The position numbers and the translations under genes are program-made. Below the pieces are notes generated by a model. It saw nothing but the letters and a program-made list of their open reading frames with translations. It was not told the origin of the DNA and made no database searches. DNA of 64,000 nt, from positions 1-64,000 of the forward strand of contig CAVBJJ010000010.1 in NCBI GenBank assembly GCA_963595735.1. Reading direction: 5' to 3'. Within the stretch, counting starts at the first letter, position 1. Every line of letters begins with the position of its first letter. This DNA comes from CALWOS01 sp963595735. Lineage in GTDB: Bacteria > Bacillota > Clostridia > Oscillospirales > Oscillospiraceae. Below are positions 16,994-24,832 of this stretch, in pieces.

Positions 16994-19900
16994 TCAAGCC
17001 TGTACACTCTTTTCCGCTTCTTCCAAGTCCACCGCCAAAACCCGGCTCACACCCTTTTCCTGCATGGTCACGCCGTAAAGCATATCCGCTTCCTCCATTG
17101 TGCCCCGCCGGTGGGTAATGGCAATGAACTGGGTGCGTCCGGACATTTTGCGCATATATTCCGCATAGCGGCTCACATTGGCCTCGTCCAGCGCCGCCTC
17201 GATCTCGTCCATCACGCAGAACGGCGTGGGACGAACGACCAGGATTGCGAAATACAGCGCAATGGCCACAAATGCCTTTTCTCCGCCGGACATCAGGCTG
17301 ATGGTGGAAATGGCCTTTCCCGGCGGCTGCACCTTGATCTCGATCCCGCTTTCCAGCACATTTTCCGGATCCTCCAGCCGCAGCGAGGCTCGCCCGCCGC
17401 CGAACAGCTCCCGGAAAATGCGACAAAAACTGGCGTCGATGGCCTGGAATTCCCGGGTGAAAATCTCCTGCATTTCCCGGGTGATATCCCCGATCAGCTT
17501 TGTCAGATCCCGTTTTGCTTTTTCCACATCGTCCCGCTGCTCTTTCAGGAAGCTGTACCGTGTGTTGACCCGCTCAAACTCCGCGATCGCACCCAGGTTG
17601 GGGCTTCCCAGATCGGAAATGCCCCGCTTCAGCTCCGCAATGCGGCGGTTTGCTTTCTGGATACTTTCCACCGGCTGCCGCAGCGCCTGGGCAACGGAAT
17701 GGCTCAGACCATAGCTGTCCCAGAGCTTATCCAACAGTTGCTTTTCCTCCAGCTCTGCCGCCAGCTTTTTCTGAGAAAACCCGGCGCAGACGCGCTCCAG
17801 ATCCAGCAGGCCGCGGTTTGTCTCCTGTCCTTCCCGCTCCGCGCGGACGCGCGCGCCCTCCAGCTCCAGTCGCTTGGCTGCCAATTCGGTTAACTGCGCC
17901 TGCAGCTCCGTGCAGGCCTGGCGCGTTTGCTCCAAAAGCCCTTCCTGCTGCCGCTGCTGCGCCTGCAGCTCCGTCTGCTGGCTGCGCACGGCTTCCACCG
18001 CCGTGCGGCGGCTGCTGCTGTCCTGCAGCAGCTCCTGACACAGGCTTTGCAGTTGGGTCATGCTGCGGGTCATGGCGTCCCGCTCCGCTTCCAGCGATGC
18101 GTTTTTGGCGCGCTGCGCCGCCAGCTGCTCCTGCTGCTGCCTTTGGACATCCAGCAAGCGCGCCCGCTGCCGCTGCTGCGCCGCCGCATCTGTTTGCAGC
18201 TGCGCCTGTCTCTGCCGCAGATCGGCAATTTCCTGCTCCAGCGCCGTGTTTCTTTCCCGCTGCTCCTGTTTTCTCCGGGCAAGTGCCGCTGCCTCCGTGT
18301 GCAGACCTTCCGCGCTGCGCTGGGCGTTTTCCAGCAGCACGCGCCACTGGTTGACCTCGGCCTCCTGCCGGTGCAGCTGCTCCTGCTGCCCGGTCTGCTG
18401 GGCGTACAGTTCCTCCAGCGCCGCCGCTGTCTGCGCTGCCGCCGCCTTTGCCTTTTCCAGACGCTGCGCCAGTTCTTTTTCCTGCTGCGCCATGGTCCGG
18501 GCTTCCTGCTCCAGCTTGCGGCACTCGTTGGCGCGGCTGAGAAAGCCCGTGCCCTTGGCGTGGCTGCCGCCGGTCATGGAGCCGCCGGCGTTGACCACCT
18601 GACCGTCCAGCGACACAAGCCGGAATCCGTGGTCATACTTTTTTCCCAAGCGGATGGCGTCGGCAAGGCTTTCTGTGATTACCGTGCGTCCCAACAGGTG
18701 GAACACCAGATTTTCATATTCCGGGGCATAGCGGCAAAGCGCCGCTGCAACGCCCAGATATCCCGGCTCGCCCCGCAGATCCTGCTTCAGCCGCCAGGGG
18801 CGCATCGACTCCAGCGGCAAAAAGGTGCTGCGTCCGGCGTCCTGCTTTTTCAGCAGTTCAATAGCCTGCTTGCCGTTTTCCGCACGGGAAACGACAATAT
18901 TCTGCAAAGCGCCGCCCAAGGCGGTCTCCACCGCCAGGGTGAAACGCTCCTCCGTTTCCACCAGCTCGGCCACCGGCCCGTGAATACCCTGCAGCGCCCC
19001 GCGCTTAGCCGCGCGCATGACCGCCTTGACCGCCCGGGAAAAGCCGTCATATTCCTTTTCCATTTCCGTCAGCATTTGCAGCTTGGAGCGCACAGCACCG
19101 CTGCGGATCGCCAGCCGGGTCTGCTGATCGGTGAGGTTCTGTATTTCTGCCTCTCCGGCGCTGCGCTGTTTTTTTCCCGACTCGATCTCCCGAAGCTTTT
19201 GCGCCAGCTTTTCCTGCTGCTGTGCCAGCTTTTCCTGCTGCTGCGCCAGAGCGGCCTTTGCTTTTTCCGTATGCTCGCCCGCGTTTTTTCGGGCTTGCTC
19301 CAGCTCCGCTTCCCGGCTTTGCAGCTCGCCGGCAGTATCCGCCAGCACCTGCTGCATGGTCAGGTCTCCGGCCAGCTTTTCGCTGATTTCCACCTGCATC
19401 GCCGCACGGTGCTCCAATTCCGCCTGGGCTTTCGCCAGTTCTGCCGCCGTCTCCTGCAGGCTCTGCTGGAGCGCGTTTTCCTGCTCCCTGCCGGAATGCA
19501 GCTGCTCCCGCAGCGCCTGTATGCTCTGCTGCTGCTGGCCGATTTGCTCCTCCAGCCCCTTGGTGCGCCCGGTCTGCTCCGCGATTTCGGCTTCCAGCCG
19601 CGCCATGCTTTCCCGGTGGTTTTTCTGCCGGGTCTGCAGCACGGCAATGGCGTTTTCACAGCCCGCCGCCGCGCTTTCCTTTTCCCGCAGCGTCTGCCGT
19701 GCCTGCTCCGTGCGCAAATCGCAGTCACGCATTTTCTCCGCGCACTGCTCCGCCTGGGCATAGAGCGCCTCCAGCTTTTTCTGGGTCTCCTCCAGACTGC
19801 GCTTTGCGCTTTCGTACTCCGAGACCACCGTGTGGTTCTGCTCCCGGAGCTGATCCAGCGTGTGCATCCAGACGGAGACCTCCAGCAGGCGCAGCTCGTC

Positions 19901-20557
19901 CCGATACAGTAAAAACTGCTTCGCCACTTCCGCCTGCTGCTCCAGCGGGCCGACCTGCATTTCCAGCTCCTCGATCTTATCGCGGATACGCAGCAGGTTT
20001 TCCTCCGTGCGCTCCAGCTTGCGCTGGGATTCCTGCTTGCGGTGACGATACAGGGAGATGCCGGCCGCTTCCTCAAAGATCTGCCGCCGCTCCGTGCTTT
20101 TGGCAGAGACGATTTCCGCAATGCGCCCCTGCCCGATGATCGAATAGCCCTCTCTGCCCAGACCGGTGTCCATGAGCAGCTCGCTCACATCCCGCAGACG
20201 AACGGATTTTTTGTTGATGTGGTACTCGCTCTCTCCGCCCCGATAATACCGGCGGGTGAGCACGACCTCCGGACTTTCCAGCGGCAGCGCGCCGTCCTCG
20301 TTATCCAGGATCAGCGACACCTGTGCAAAGCCCATGGCGCTGCGCTTTTCCGTGCCGCCGAATATCACATCCTCCATCTTTTCGCCGCGCAATGTCTTTG
20401 TGCGCTGCTCTCCCATGACCCACAAAATCGCATCGGAGATATTTGATTTTCCGGAACCGTTGGGTCCCACGATCGCAGTGACCGGCTTGTCGAAAGTCAG
20501 CCGCGTTTTTTCCGGGAAGGATTTGAATCCCTGGATCTCCAATGCTCTGAGCCGCAA
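16994..20557 (-). CDS. smc: Chromosome partition protein SMC (TTG start)
   Basis: Condenses and segregates the chromosome with ScpA and ScpB. It has 1187 residues: Walker A head (IVGPNGSGKSNISDA), a long coiled coil rich in Gln/Glu/Ala, a hinge around residues 510-650 (GIHGPVAELVETEERF onward), a second coiled coil, then the C-terminal head with LMSGGEKAFVAIALYF and Walker B PFCVMDEIEAALDEANV. The start is TTG with GGGAGAG six to seven bases upstream; no ATG gives the expected N-terminus. First gene of the smc-ftsY-rdgB-yhbY run. Confidence 0.96.
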   Translation of the reverse strand: MRLRALEIQGFKSFPEKTRLTFDKPVTAIVGPNGSGKSNISDAILWVMGEQRTKTLRGEKMEDVIFGGTEKRSAMGFAQVSLILDNEDGALPLESPEVVLTRRYYRGGESEYHINKKSVRLRDVSELLMDTGLGREGYSIIGQGRIAEIVSAKSTERRQIFEEAAGISLYRHRKQESQRKLERTEENLLRIRDKIEELEMQVGPLEQQAEVAKQFLLYRDELRLLEVSVWMHTLDQLREQNHTVVSEYESAKRSLEETQKKLEALYAQAEQCAEKMRDCDLRTEQARQTLREKESAAAGCENAIAVLQTRQKNHRESMARLEAEIAEQTGRTKGLEEQIGQQQQSIQALREQLHSGREQENALQQSLQETAAELAKAQAELEHRAAMQVEISEKLAGDLTMQQVLADTAGELQSREAELEQARKNAGEHTEKAKAALAQQQEKLAQQQEKLAQKLREIESGKKQRSAGEAEIQNLTDQQTRLAIRSGAVRSKLQMLTEMEKEYDGFSRAVKAVMRAAKRGALQGIHGPVAELVETEERFTLAVETALGGALQNIVVSRAENGKQAIELLKKQDAGRSTFLPLESMRPWRLKQDLRGEPGYLGVAAALCRYAPEYENLVFHLLGRTVITESLADAIRLGKKYDHGFRLVSLDGQVVNAGGSMTGGSHAKGTGFLSRANECRKLEQEARTMAQQEKELAQRLEKAKAAAAQTAAALEELYAQQTGQQEQLHRQEAEVNQWRVLLENAQRSAEGLHTEAAALARRKQEQRERNTALEQEIADLRQRQAQLQTDAAAQQRQRARLLDVQRQQQEQLAAQRAKNASLEAERDAMTRSMTQLQSLCQELLQDSSSRRTAVEAVRSQQTELQAQQRQQEGLLEQTRQACTELQAQLTELAAKRLELEGARVRAEREGQETNRGLLDLERVCAGFSQKKLAAELEEKQLLDKLWDSYGLSHSVAQALRQPVESIQKANRRIAELKRGISDLGSPNLGAIAEFERVNTRYSFLKEQRDDVEKAKRDLTKLIGDITREMQEIFTREFQAIDASFCRIFRELFGGGRASLRLEDPENVLESGIEIKVQPPGKAISTISLMSGGEKAFVAIALYFAILVVRPTPFCVMDEIEAALDEANVSRYAEYMRKMSGRTQFIAITHRRGTMEEADMLYGVTMQEKGVSRVLAVDLEEAEKSVQA

Positions 20558-20576
20558 GCTATTCTCTCCCTTAATT

Positions 20577-20605
20577 ATAATAGTTCAACCTGTAGTTTAT
20601 CGCAA
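20577..20605 (-). promoter_or_regulatory. smc operon promoter
   Basis: TTGCGA (20600-20605), 17 bases, TATTAT (20577-20582) on the minus strand, about 20 bases before the TTG start; a TATAAT overlaps at 20574-20579. Confidence 0.6.
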
Positions 20606-20700
20606 GCGCCGGTATTTTGCAAGGTTTATTTCTCGCCGCGCCGTCCGAAAAGATTATGTATACAATTTTCATCTATTGCGCACACCCCACAACAACAGCA

Positions 20701-20742
20701 TGATCCCCCACCTGCCGGACACATCCGGCAAGCGGGGGATCA
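20701..20742. terminator. Large two-level hairpin downstream of the feo locus
   Basis: Outer stem GATCCCCC/GGGGGATC and inner stem TGCCGGA/TCCGGCA with a 4-base loop. On the plus strand ACTTTTTAC follows; on the minus strand there is no clear U-tract. It probably marks the end of the feo unit, but could be a palindromic repeat. Confidence 0.55.
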
Positions 20743-20786
20743 CTTTTTACACAACCTGCAACAACAGGCAATTTACTTTTTGGGGG

Positions 20787-20942
20787 TCAGTGTTTGCAGG
20801 TTTTATCGCCGGAACAACTGCCGTGGCAACCGGGGCAATTACAACCACAGGATGACTTTCCTGCTTTTTTGTCCCGAACCAGCTTACGGATAATCAAAAC
20901 AACTGCCAACACTACAATAGCAAGGACAATGACAGTTCCCAT
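20787..20942 (-). CDS. FeoB-associated Cys-rich membrane micropeptide
   Basis: A 51-residue peptide directly after feoB. It has an N-terminal hydrophobic helix (MGTVIVLAIVVLAVVLII), a basic turn (RKLVRDKKAGK), then a Cys-rich tail with CGCNC, CPGCHGSC and a final CKH: seven Cys and two His. GGAGGATTTTCT precedes the ATG. This matches the known FeoB-associated Cys-rich membrane protein family, thought to act with FeoB in ferrous iron handling; the exact role is unproven. Confidence 0.88.
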   Translation of the reverse strand: MGTVIVLAIVVLAVVLIIRKLVRDKKAGKSSCGCNCPGCHGSCSGDKTCKH

Positions 20943-21000
20943 AGAAAATCCTCCTTTCGTTTTCCGGGAAGAGGTCGCAGCGCGACGGGGAAATCAGGGA

Positions 21001-23496
21001 TTAGCCCCGTGCAGCTGCCTTGCGCATTTTGCGCGCCTGACGATCCTCGTAAGAGGGACGAACCAGCATATAGATGATGAACACAAGCGCCAGGAAGCCG
21101 AAGATGACTCCCACGGGGTGCGGATGCCCGGCAAACATATTGCCCAGCTGGTTCACGATCAGCGCGAACAGATAGGCCAGACCGCACTGGTAGCCAATGG
21201 CAAACCAGAACCAGCTGGTGTTGTTCATCTCGCGCTTGATGGCGCCCATTGCGGCAAAGCAGGGCGCGCACAGCAGGTTGAAAGTCAGGAAAGAGAAGCC
21301 GGAGATGCTCGTAAAGGCAGAGGCCAGGTTGCCGTACACACTGCCGGCACCGCCATAGAGAATACCCATGGTGCCGACGATGTTCTCCTTTGCCACCAGA
21401 CCGGTGATGGTGGCAACAGTTGCCTGCCAGTTGCCCCAGCCCAGAGGTGCAAAGATCCAAGCAATGGCGTTACCGATCGTAGCCAGAATGCTGTGGCTGA
21501 TCTCGTCCTCTGCCAGCATACGGAAGGTGCCATCAACCACACCGAAGTAGGTGGTGAACCACACAAAGATAGTGGACAGCAGGATGATCGTACCGGCCTT
21601 CTTAATGAAGGACCAGCCGCGCTCCCACATGCTGCGCAGAACATTGCCCACGGTGGGCAGGTGGTAGGCGGGAAGCTCCATGACGAAGGGCGCTGCCTCA
21701 CCGGCGAAGCGCTTGGTCTTCTTCAGGATGATACCGGAGATCACGATCGCCGCGATACCCAGGAAGTAGGCGCCGGTAGCGATCCAGGGGGAGCCGCCGA
21801 AGATCGCGCCGGCGATCATGGCGATAAAGGGTGTTTTTGCACCGCAGGGGATAAAGGTCGTTGTCATGACCGTCATACGCCGGTCACTTTCGCTTTCAAT
21901 GGTACGGGATGCCATGATACCGGGCACGCCGCAGCCGGTACCGATCAGGATGGGGATGAAGCTCTTACCGGACAGGCCGAACTTACGGAAAATACGGTCC
22001 ATAACGAACGCGACACGCGCCATATAACCGCAGGCTTCCACGATGGCCAGCAGCAGGAACAGCACCAGCATCTGCGGCACGAAGCCCAGAACCGCGCCGA
22101 CACCGGCCACGATACCATCCAGAATCAGACCCTGGAGCCAGTCTGCACAGTTTGCCTTGGTCAGACCGTTCTCGATCAGGCTGGGAATACTGGGAACGAA
22201 CACACCGTAGTTCGCGGGGTCGGGTTCCTCAAAGTCATAAGAAGCCATTACATCCACAGCTTCCTTCAGCTCAGCGCCGGTGGAGGTCACTTCCTCATCT
22301 GCCATGGTCTCTTCGTCCGTGACAGTGTAGGTGGCCTTATCAGAATCGCTGATGTCGGCAGCAAAGCTCTCGGCAGCTGCCTGCGCCGCGGCAGGATCGT
22401 AGTCGTCCGCCTCGGAATCCAGAACAACAGCCAGGTCTTCGTCAGCATAGTAGTCAACGAAGCCGCCCAGCACCTGGGATGCTTCACCATACTCATCGGA
22501 CGCGTCCGCATAGGCGGAAGAACCGATGAAGAACAGGTGCCAGCCATCGCCGAACACGCCGTCATTGGCCCAGTCCGTTGCGAAGGAGCCGACAGTGACC
22601 ATGGAGATATAGTAGATCACGAACATAACCGCAGCAAAAATGGGCAAACCTGCGACACGGTTGGTGACCACGCGGTCGATCTTATCCGAAATGGTCTGAC
22701 CGCCCTTGTTTTTCTTGACATAGCAGCTTTTGATGATCTCTGCAATGTAAACATAACGCTCGTTGGTGATCAGGCTTTCGGCGTCATCATCCAACTCTTT
22801 TTCCACAGCGACGATATCTTTTTCGATATGCGCCTTAACCTGATCGCTCAGCTTCAGCTGCTCCATGACCTTTTCGTCACGCTCAAACAGCTTGATGGCA
22901 TACCAGCGCTGCTGCCCCTCGGGCATATTATGTACCGTTGCTTCTTCAATATGCGCAATGGCATGCTCCACCGGGCCGGTGAAAGGATGCACCGGAACCA
23001 GATTCTTTTTCTTGGCCGCTTCCACAGCCGCCTGTGCCGCCTCGTGGATGCCGGTGCCCTTCAGGGCGGAAATCTCCACGATCTTGCAGCCCAGCTGGCG
23101 GGACAGCTCCGCGGTGTCGATCTTATCCCCGTTCTTGCGGACAACATCCATCATGTTGATGGCCATGACCACAGGGATGCCCAGTTCCAGCAGCTGGGTG
23201 GTCAGATACAGGTTACGCTCCAGGTTGGTACCATCCACGATATTCAGGATGGCGTCGGGGCGCTCGCCGATCAGATAATTTCTGGCGACCACTTCTTCCA
23301 GTGTGTAGGGAGAAAGGGAGTAAATACCGGGCAGGTCGGTGATGGTAACATCGGTCTGCCGCTTGAGTTTGCCTTCCTTCTTTTCGACCGTAACGCCGGG
23401 CCAGTTACCGACGAATTGGTTTGAACCGGTAAGCGCATTAAATAATGTCGTCTTACCGCAGTTCGGGTTGCCCGCAAGGGCAATTTTAAGATTCAT
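21001..23496 (-). CDS. feoB: Ferrous iron transporter FeoB with an acidic insertion
   Basis: Imports Fe2+ across the cytoplasmic membrane. It has 831 residues. An N-terminal G domain (GNPNCGKTTLFNALTG, DLPGIYSLSPYT, NMMD) is followed by a helical GDI-like region, then membrane helices with Gate motifs containing the conserved Cys (IGTGCGVPGIMASR, FIPCGAKTPFIA). After the first helix (about residue 290) an unusual acidic, Asp/Glu/Ala-rich stretch of roughly 110 residues is inserted before the next helix. GAGGAGCG precedes the ATG. It has its own promoter and operator. Confidence 0.95.
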   Translation of the reverse strand: MNLKIALAGNPNCGKTTLFNALTGSNQFVGNWPGVTVEKKEGKLKRQTDVTITDLPGIYSLSPYTLEEVVARNYLIGERPDAILNIVDGTNLERNLYLTTQLLELGIPVVMAINMMDVVRKNGDKIDTAELSRQLGCKIVEISALKGTGIHEAAQAAVEAAKKKNLVPVHPFTGPVEHAIAHIEEATVHNMPEGQQRWYAIKLFERDEKVMEQLKLSDQVKAHIEKDIVAVEKELDDDAESLITNERYVYIAEIIKSCYVKKNKGGQTISDKIDRVVTNRVAGLPIFAAVMFVIYYISMVTVGSFATDWANDGVFGDGWHLFFIGSSAYADASDEYGEASQVLGGFVDYYADEDLAVVLDSEADDYDPAAAQAAAESFAADISDSDKATYTVTDEETMADEEVTSTGAELKEAVDVMASYDFEEPDPANYGVFVPSIPSLIENGLTKANCADWLQGLILDGIVAGVGAVLGFVPQMLVLFLLLAIVEACGYMARVAFVMDRIFRKFGLSGKSFIPILIGTGCGVPGIMASRTIESESDRRMTVMTTTFIPCGAKTPFIAMIAGAIFGGSPWIATGAYFLGIAAIVISGIILKKTKRFAGEAAPFVMELPAYHLPTVGNVLRSMWERGWSFIKKAGTIILLSTIFVWFTTYFGVVDGTFRMLAEDEISHSILATIGNAIAWIFAPLGWGNWQATVATITGLVAKENIVGTMGILYGGAGSVYGNLASAFTSISGFSFLTFNLLCAPCFAAMGAIKREMNNTSWFWFAIGYQCGLAYLFALIVNQLGNMFAGHPHPVGVIFGFLALVFIIYMLVRPSYEDRQARKMRKAAARG

Positions 23497-23522
23497 TCTT
23501 AACGCTCCTCACTTTTTTGAAA

Positions 23523-23552
23523 TTAGCTTCCACTAAAATTAGTTTTCGCTAA
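23523..23552. promoter_or_regulatory. Metal-regulator-like operator copy B
   Basis: TTAGC (23523-23527) followed by TTAGTTTTCGCTAA (23539-23552), then CTTTC. It is the same arrangement as the copy at 24124-24151. TTAG/CTAA half-sites resemble DtxR/IdeR/MntR-family boxes; the regulator is not in the window. Confidence 0.5.
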
Positions 23553-23565
23553 CTTTCTGCCTCAA
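23536..23565 (-). promoter_or_regulatory. Putative feoB promoter with an embedded operator
   Basis: On the minus strand TTGAGG (23560-23565), 18 bases, TAATTT (23536-23541). The inverted repeat TTAGTTTTCGCTAA (plus-strand reading, 23539-23552) covers the spacer and the edge of the -10. Confidence 0.45.
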
Positions 23566-23569
23566 AAAC

Positions 23570-23588
23570 ACGGGGGCGTATCCCCCGT
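23570..23588 (-). terminator. Terminator between the second feoA and feoB
   Basis: ACGGGGG, 5-base loop, CCCCCGT, followed on the minus strand by GTTTTTGAGG. It would stop or attenuate transcription from feoA into feoB. Confidence 0.75.
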
Positions 23589-23608
23589 TTATGGACGAAT
23601 TCCGACGC

Positions 23609-23830
23609 TTACTCTACTTCGATCATCTCTGTATCCGCTTTGCGCAGAGACAGCTCGTAGCCGCGAACCGTGATTTCCATCGGATCGCCCAGCGGCGCCA
23701 CCTTGCGAATATAGATCTCCGTTCCCTTGGTGATGCCCATGTCCATGATACGGCGCTTGATCGCGCCCGTACCTGTCAGCTTGGCGACTTTGACAGTATC
23801 TCCGATCTTGCACTGCTTCAATGTCTTCAT
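23609..23830 (-). CDS. feoA: FeoA-family protein (second feoA copy)
   Basis: A 73-residue SH3-like FeoA domain protein, an accessory of FeoB. It begins MKTLKQCKIGDTVKVAKL with the family's RRIMDMGITKGTEI and the C-terminal YELSLRKADTEMIEV. AGGAGGAGGAAAACGG precedes the ATG. It lies 25 bases after the first FeoA gene. Confidence 0.93.
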   Translation of the reverse strand: MKTLKQCKIGDTVKVAKLTGTGAIKRRIMDMGITKGTEIYIRKVAPLGDPMEITVRGYELSLRKADTEMIEVE

Positions 23831-23855
23831 CCGTTTTCCTCCTCCTTTTTCTGGA

Positions 23856-24068
23856 TCAGATCATGATTTTGCGAGCCTGCTCTGCACTGATCGCAATGCG
23901 TGCGCCCTTGGCGTTGACGATCACATTGCCGTCGATCTCTGTGACGACTGTCACATCACCGCCGACAACAAAACCAAGATTTTCCAGATGCTTACGCACC
24001 TCGGCGCTTCCGCCAACCTTTTTGATGATGTTTGTCTCTCCCGGCGTTGCCAGTACCAGTGGCATCAT
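23856..24068 (-). CDS. feoA: FeoA-family protein (first feoA copy)
   Basis: A 70-residue FeoA domain protein, diverged from its neighbour: GSAEVRKHLENLGFVVGGDVTVV and NAKGARIAISAEQARKIMI are the family landmarks. It is the first gene after the feo promoter, with GGGAGATGAGG upstream of a double ATG. Two FeoA proteins beside one FeoB is common in Clostridia. Confidence 0.92.
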   Translation of the reverse strand: MMPLVLATPGETNIIKKVGGSAEVRKHLENLGFVVGGDVTVVTEIDGNVIVNAKGARIAISAEQARKIMI

Positions 24069-24123
24069 AAAGCCTCATCTCCCTGTTCTTTGTGGATAGA
24101 TCTGCTCCAACAAGATCTTTTTG

Positions 24124-24151
24124 TTAGCTGCCACAAATTAGCTAGCGCTAA
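24124..24151. promoter_or_regulatory. Metal-regulator-like operator copy A
   Basis: TTAGC (24124-24128) then TTAGCTAGCGCTAA (24138-24151), followed by CTTTTT. It lies just downstream of the feoA -10, where a bound repressor would block initiation or elongation. Confidence 0.55.
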
Positions 24152-24165
24152 CTTTTTCACCGATT

Positions 24166-24194
24166 ATAATACCAAGGGAGTTAGTGTATGTCAA
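24166..24194 (-). promoter_or_regulatory. feoA operon promoter
   Basis: TTGACA (24189-24194), 17 bases, TATTAT (24166-24171) on the minus strand; a TATAAT overlaps three bases downstream. Confidence 0.8.
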
Positions 24195-24301
24195 CCGCCT
24201 TTTTGAATCTTTTGCAACTTTGTCGGTTTTTCGCAAATCTTATCCCGCTGCCTGTATGTTCCCTGTGCTTTTCGGCCAAACTTTTCATGGAGGTGATGCC
24301 C

Positions 24302-24736
24302 ATGGCAGAACTGCCGGAAACTGCCCTGCTGCAATATATCCACAAAACGGCGGAACGCGGCTGCGAGGAATTGCGCAATCTGTTGGACTATGCCGGACAG
24401 CCGAGCCTGAAGCAGACGCTGACCGGCCAGTTGGAGGAATACCAAAGTCTGCAAAAGCGTGCGGCCGCCCTGCTCCGCCGGCAGGAGCAGTCCCCTGCCG
24501 GCATCGGCAGGCTTACAAAATTTTCCACCGGCCTGCTGTCTGCGGGACAGATGTTTCTCAACGACTCCCCCTCTCGCATCGCCGAGCTGACGATCCGCGG
24601 CAATCACACCGGTGTGTGCCAGACGCTGCGGCAGCTTCACGACTATCAGGGCGAGGACACCGCGGTTCTGGAGCTGGCGCAAAAGCTGCTCCGGACAGAG
24701 GAGGGCAATATCGAATCCCTGAAATCCTTCTTGTAA
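24302..24736 (+). CDS. Predicted helical-bundle protein of unknown function
   Basis: I do not assign a function. It has 144 residues, no signal peptide or membrane segment, and is predicted almost wholly helical: amphipathic stretches at about 8-30, 35-60, 85-110 and 115-140. The conserved-looking run NDSPSRIAELTIRGNHTGV and the C-terminal LLRTEEGNIESLKSFL suggest a ferritin-like four-helix bundle, but obvious di-iron ligands are not clear. GGAGGTG lies six bases before the ATG at 24302. It is transcribed away from the feo promoter. Confidence 0.75.
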   Translation: MAELPETALLQYIHKTAERGCEELRNLLDYAGQPSLKQTLTGQLEEYQSLQKRAAALLRRQEQSPAGIGRLTKFSTGLLSAGQMFLNDSPSRIAELTIRGNHTGVCQTLRQLHDYQGEDTAVLELAQKLLRTEEGNIESLKSFL

Positions 24737-24750
24737 AAACCGGCAATCCA

Positions 24751-24809
24751 AAAAGACACCGCAGCGCCCGGTGCAAAATCGCACTTTGGGGCATATTGCG
24801 GTGTCTTTT
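24751..24809. terminator. Bidirectional terminator between the helical protein and apbE
   Basis: AAAAGACACCGCA pairs with TGCGGTGTCTTTT across a loop of about 33 bases; A- and T-runs on both sides allow use from either strand. Confidence 0.75.
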
Positions 24810-24832
24810 CCCTGTTCTATATTTTAATGTAA

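Noticed and set aside
18000..19600. Repetitive CAG/CTG-rich DNA as a repeat array
   Set aside because: These are Gln/Ala/Leu codons in the SMC coiled coil without a constant unit length.
17927..19912. Long Leu/Gln/Arg-rich open frame antisense to smc
   Set aside because: A reverse-complement effect of the coiled-coil codons.
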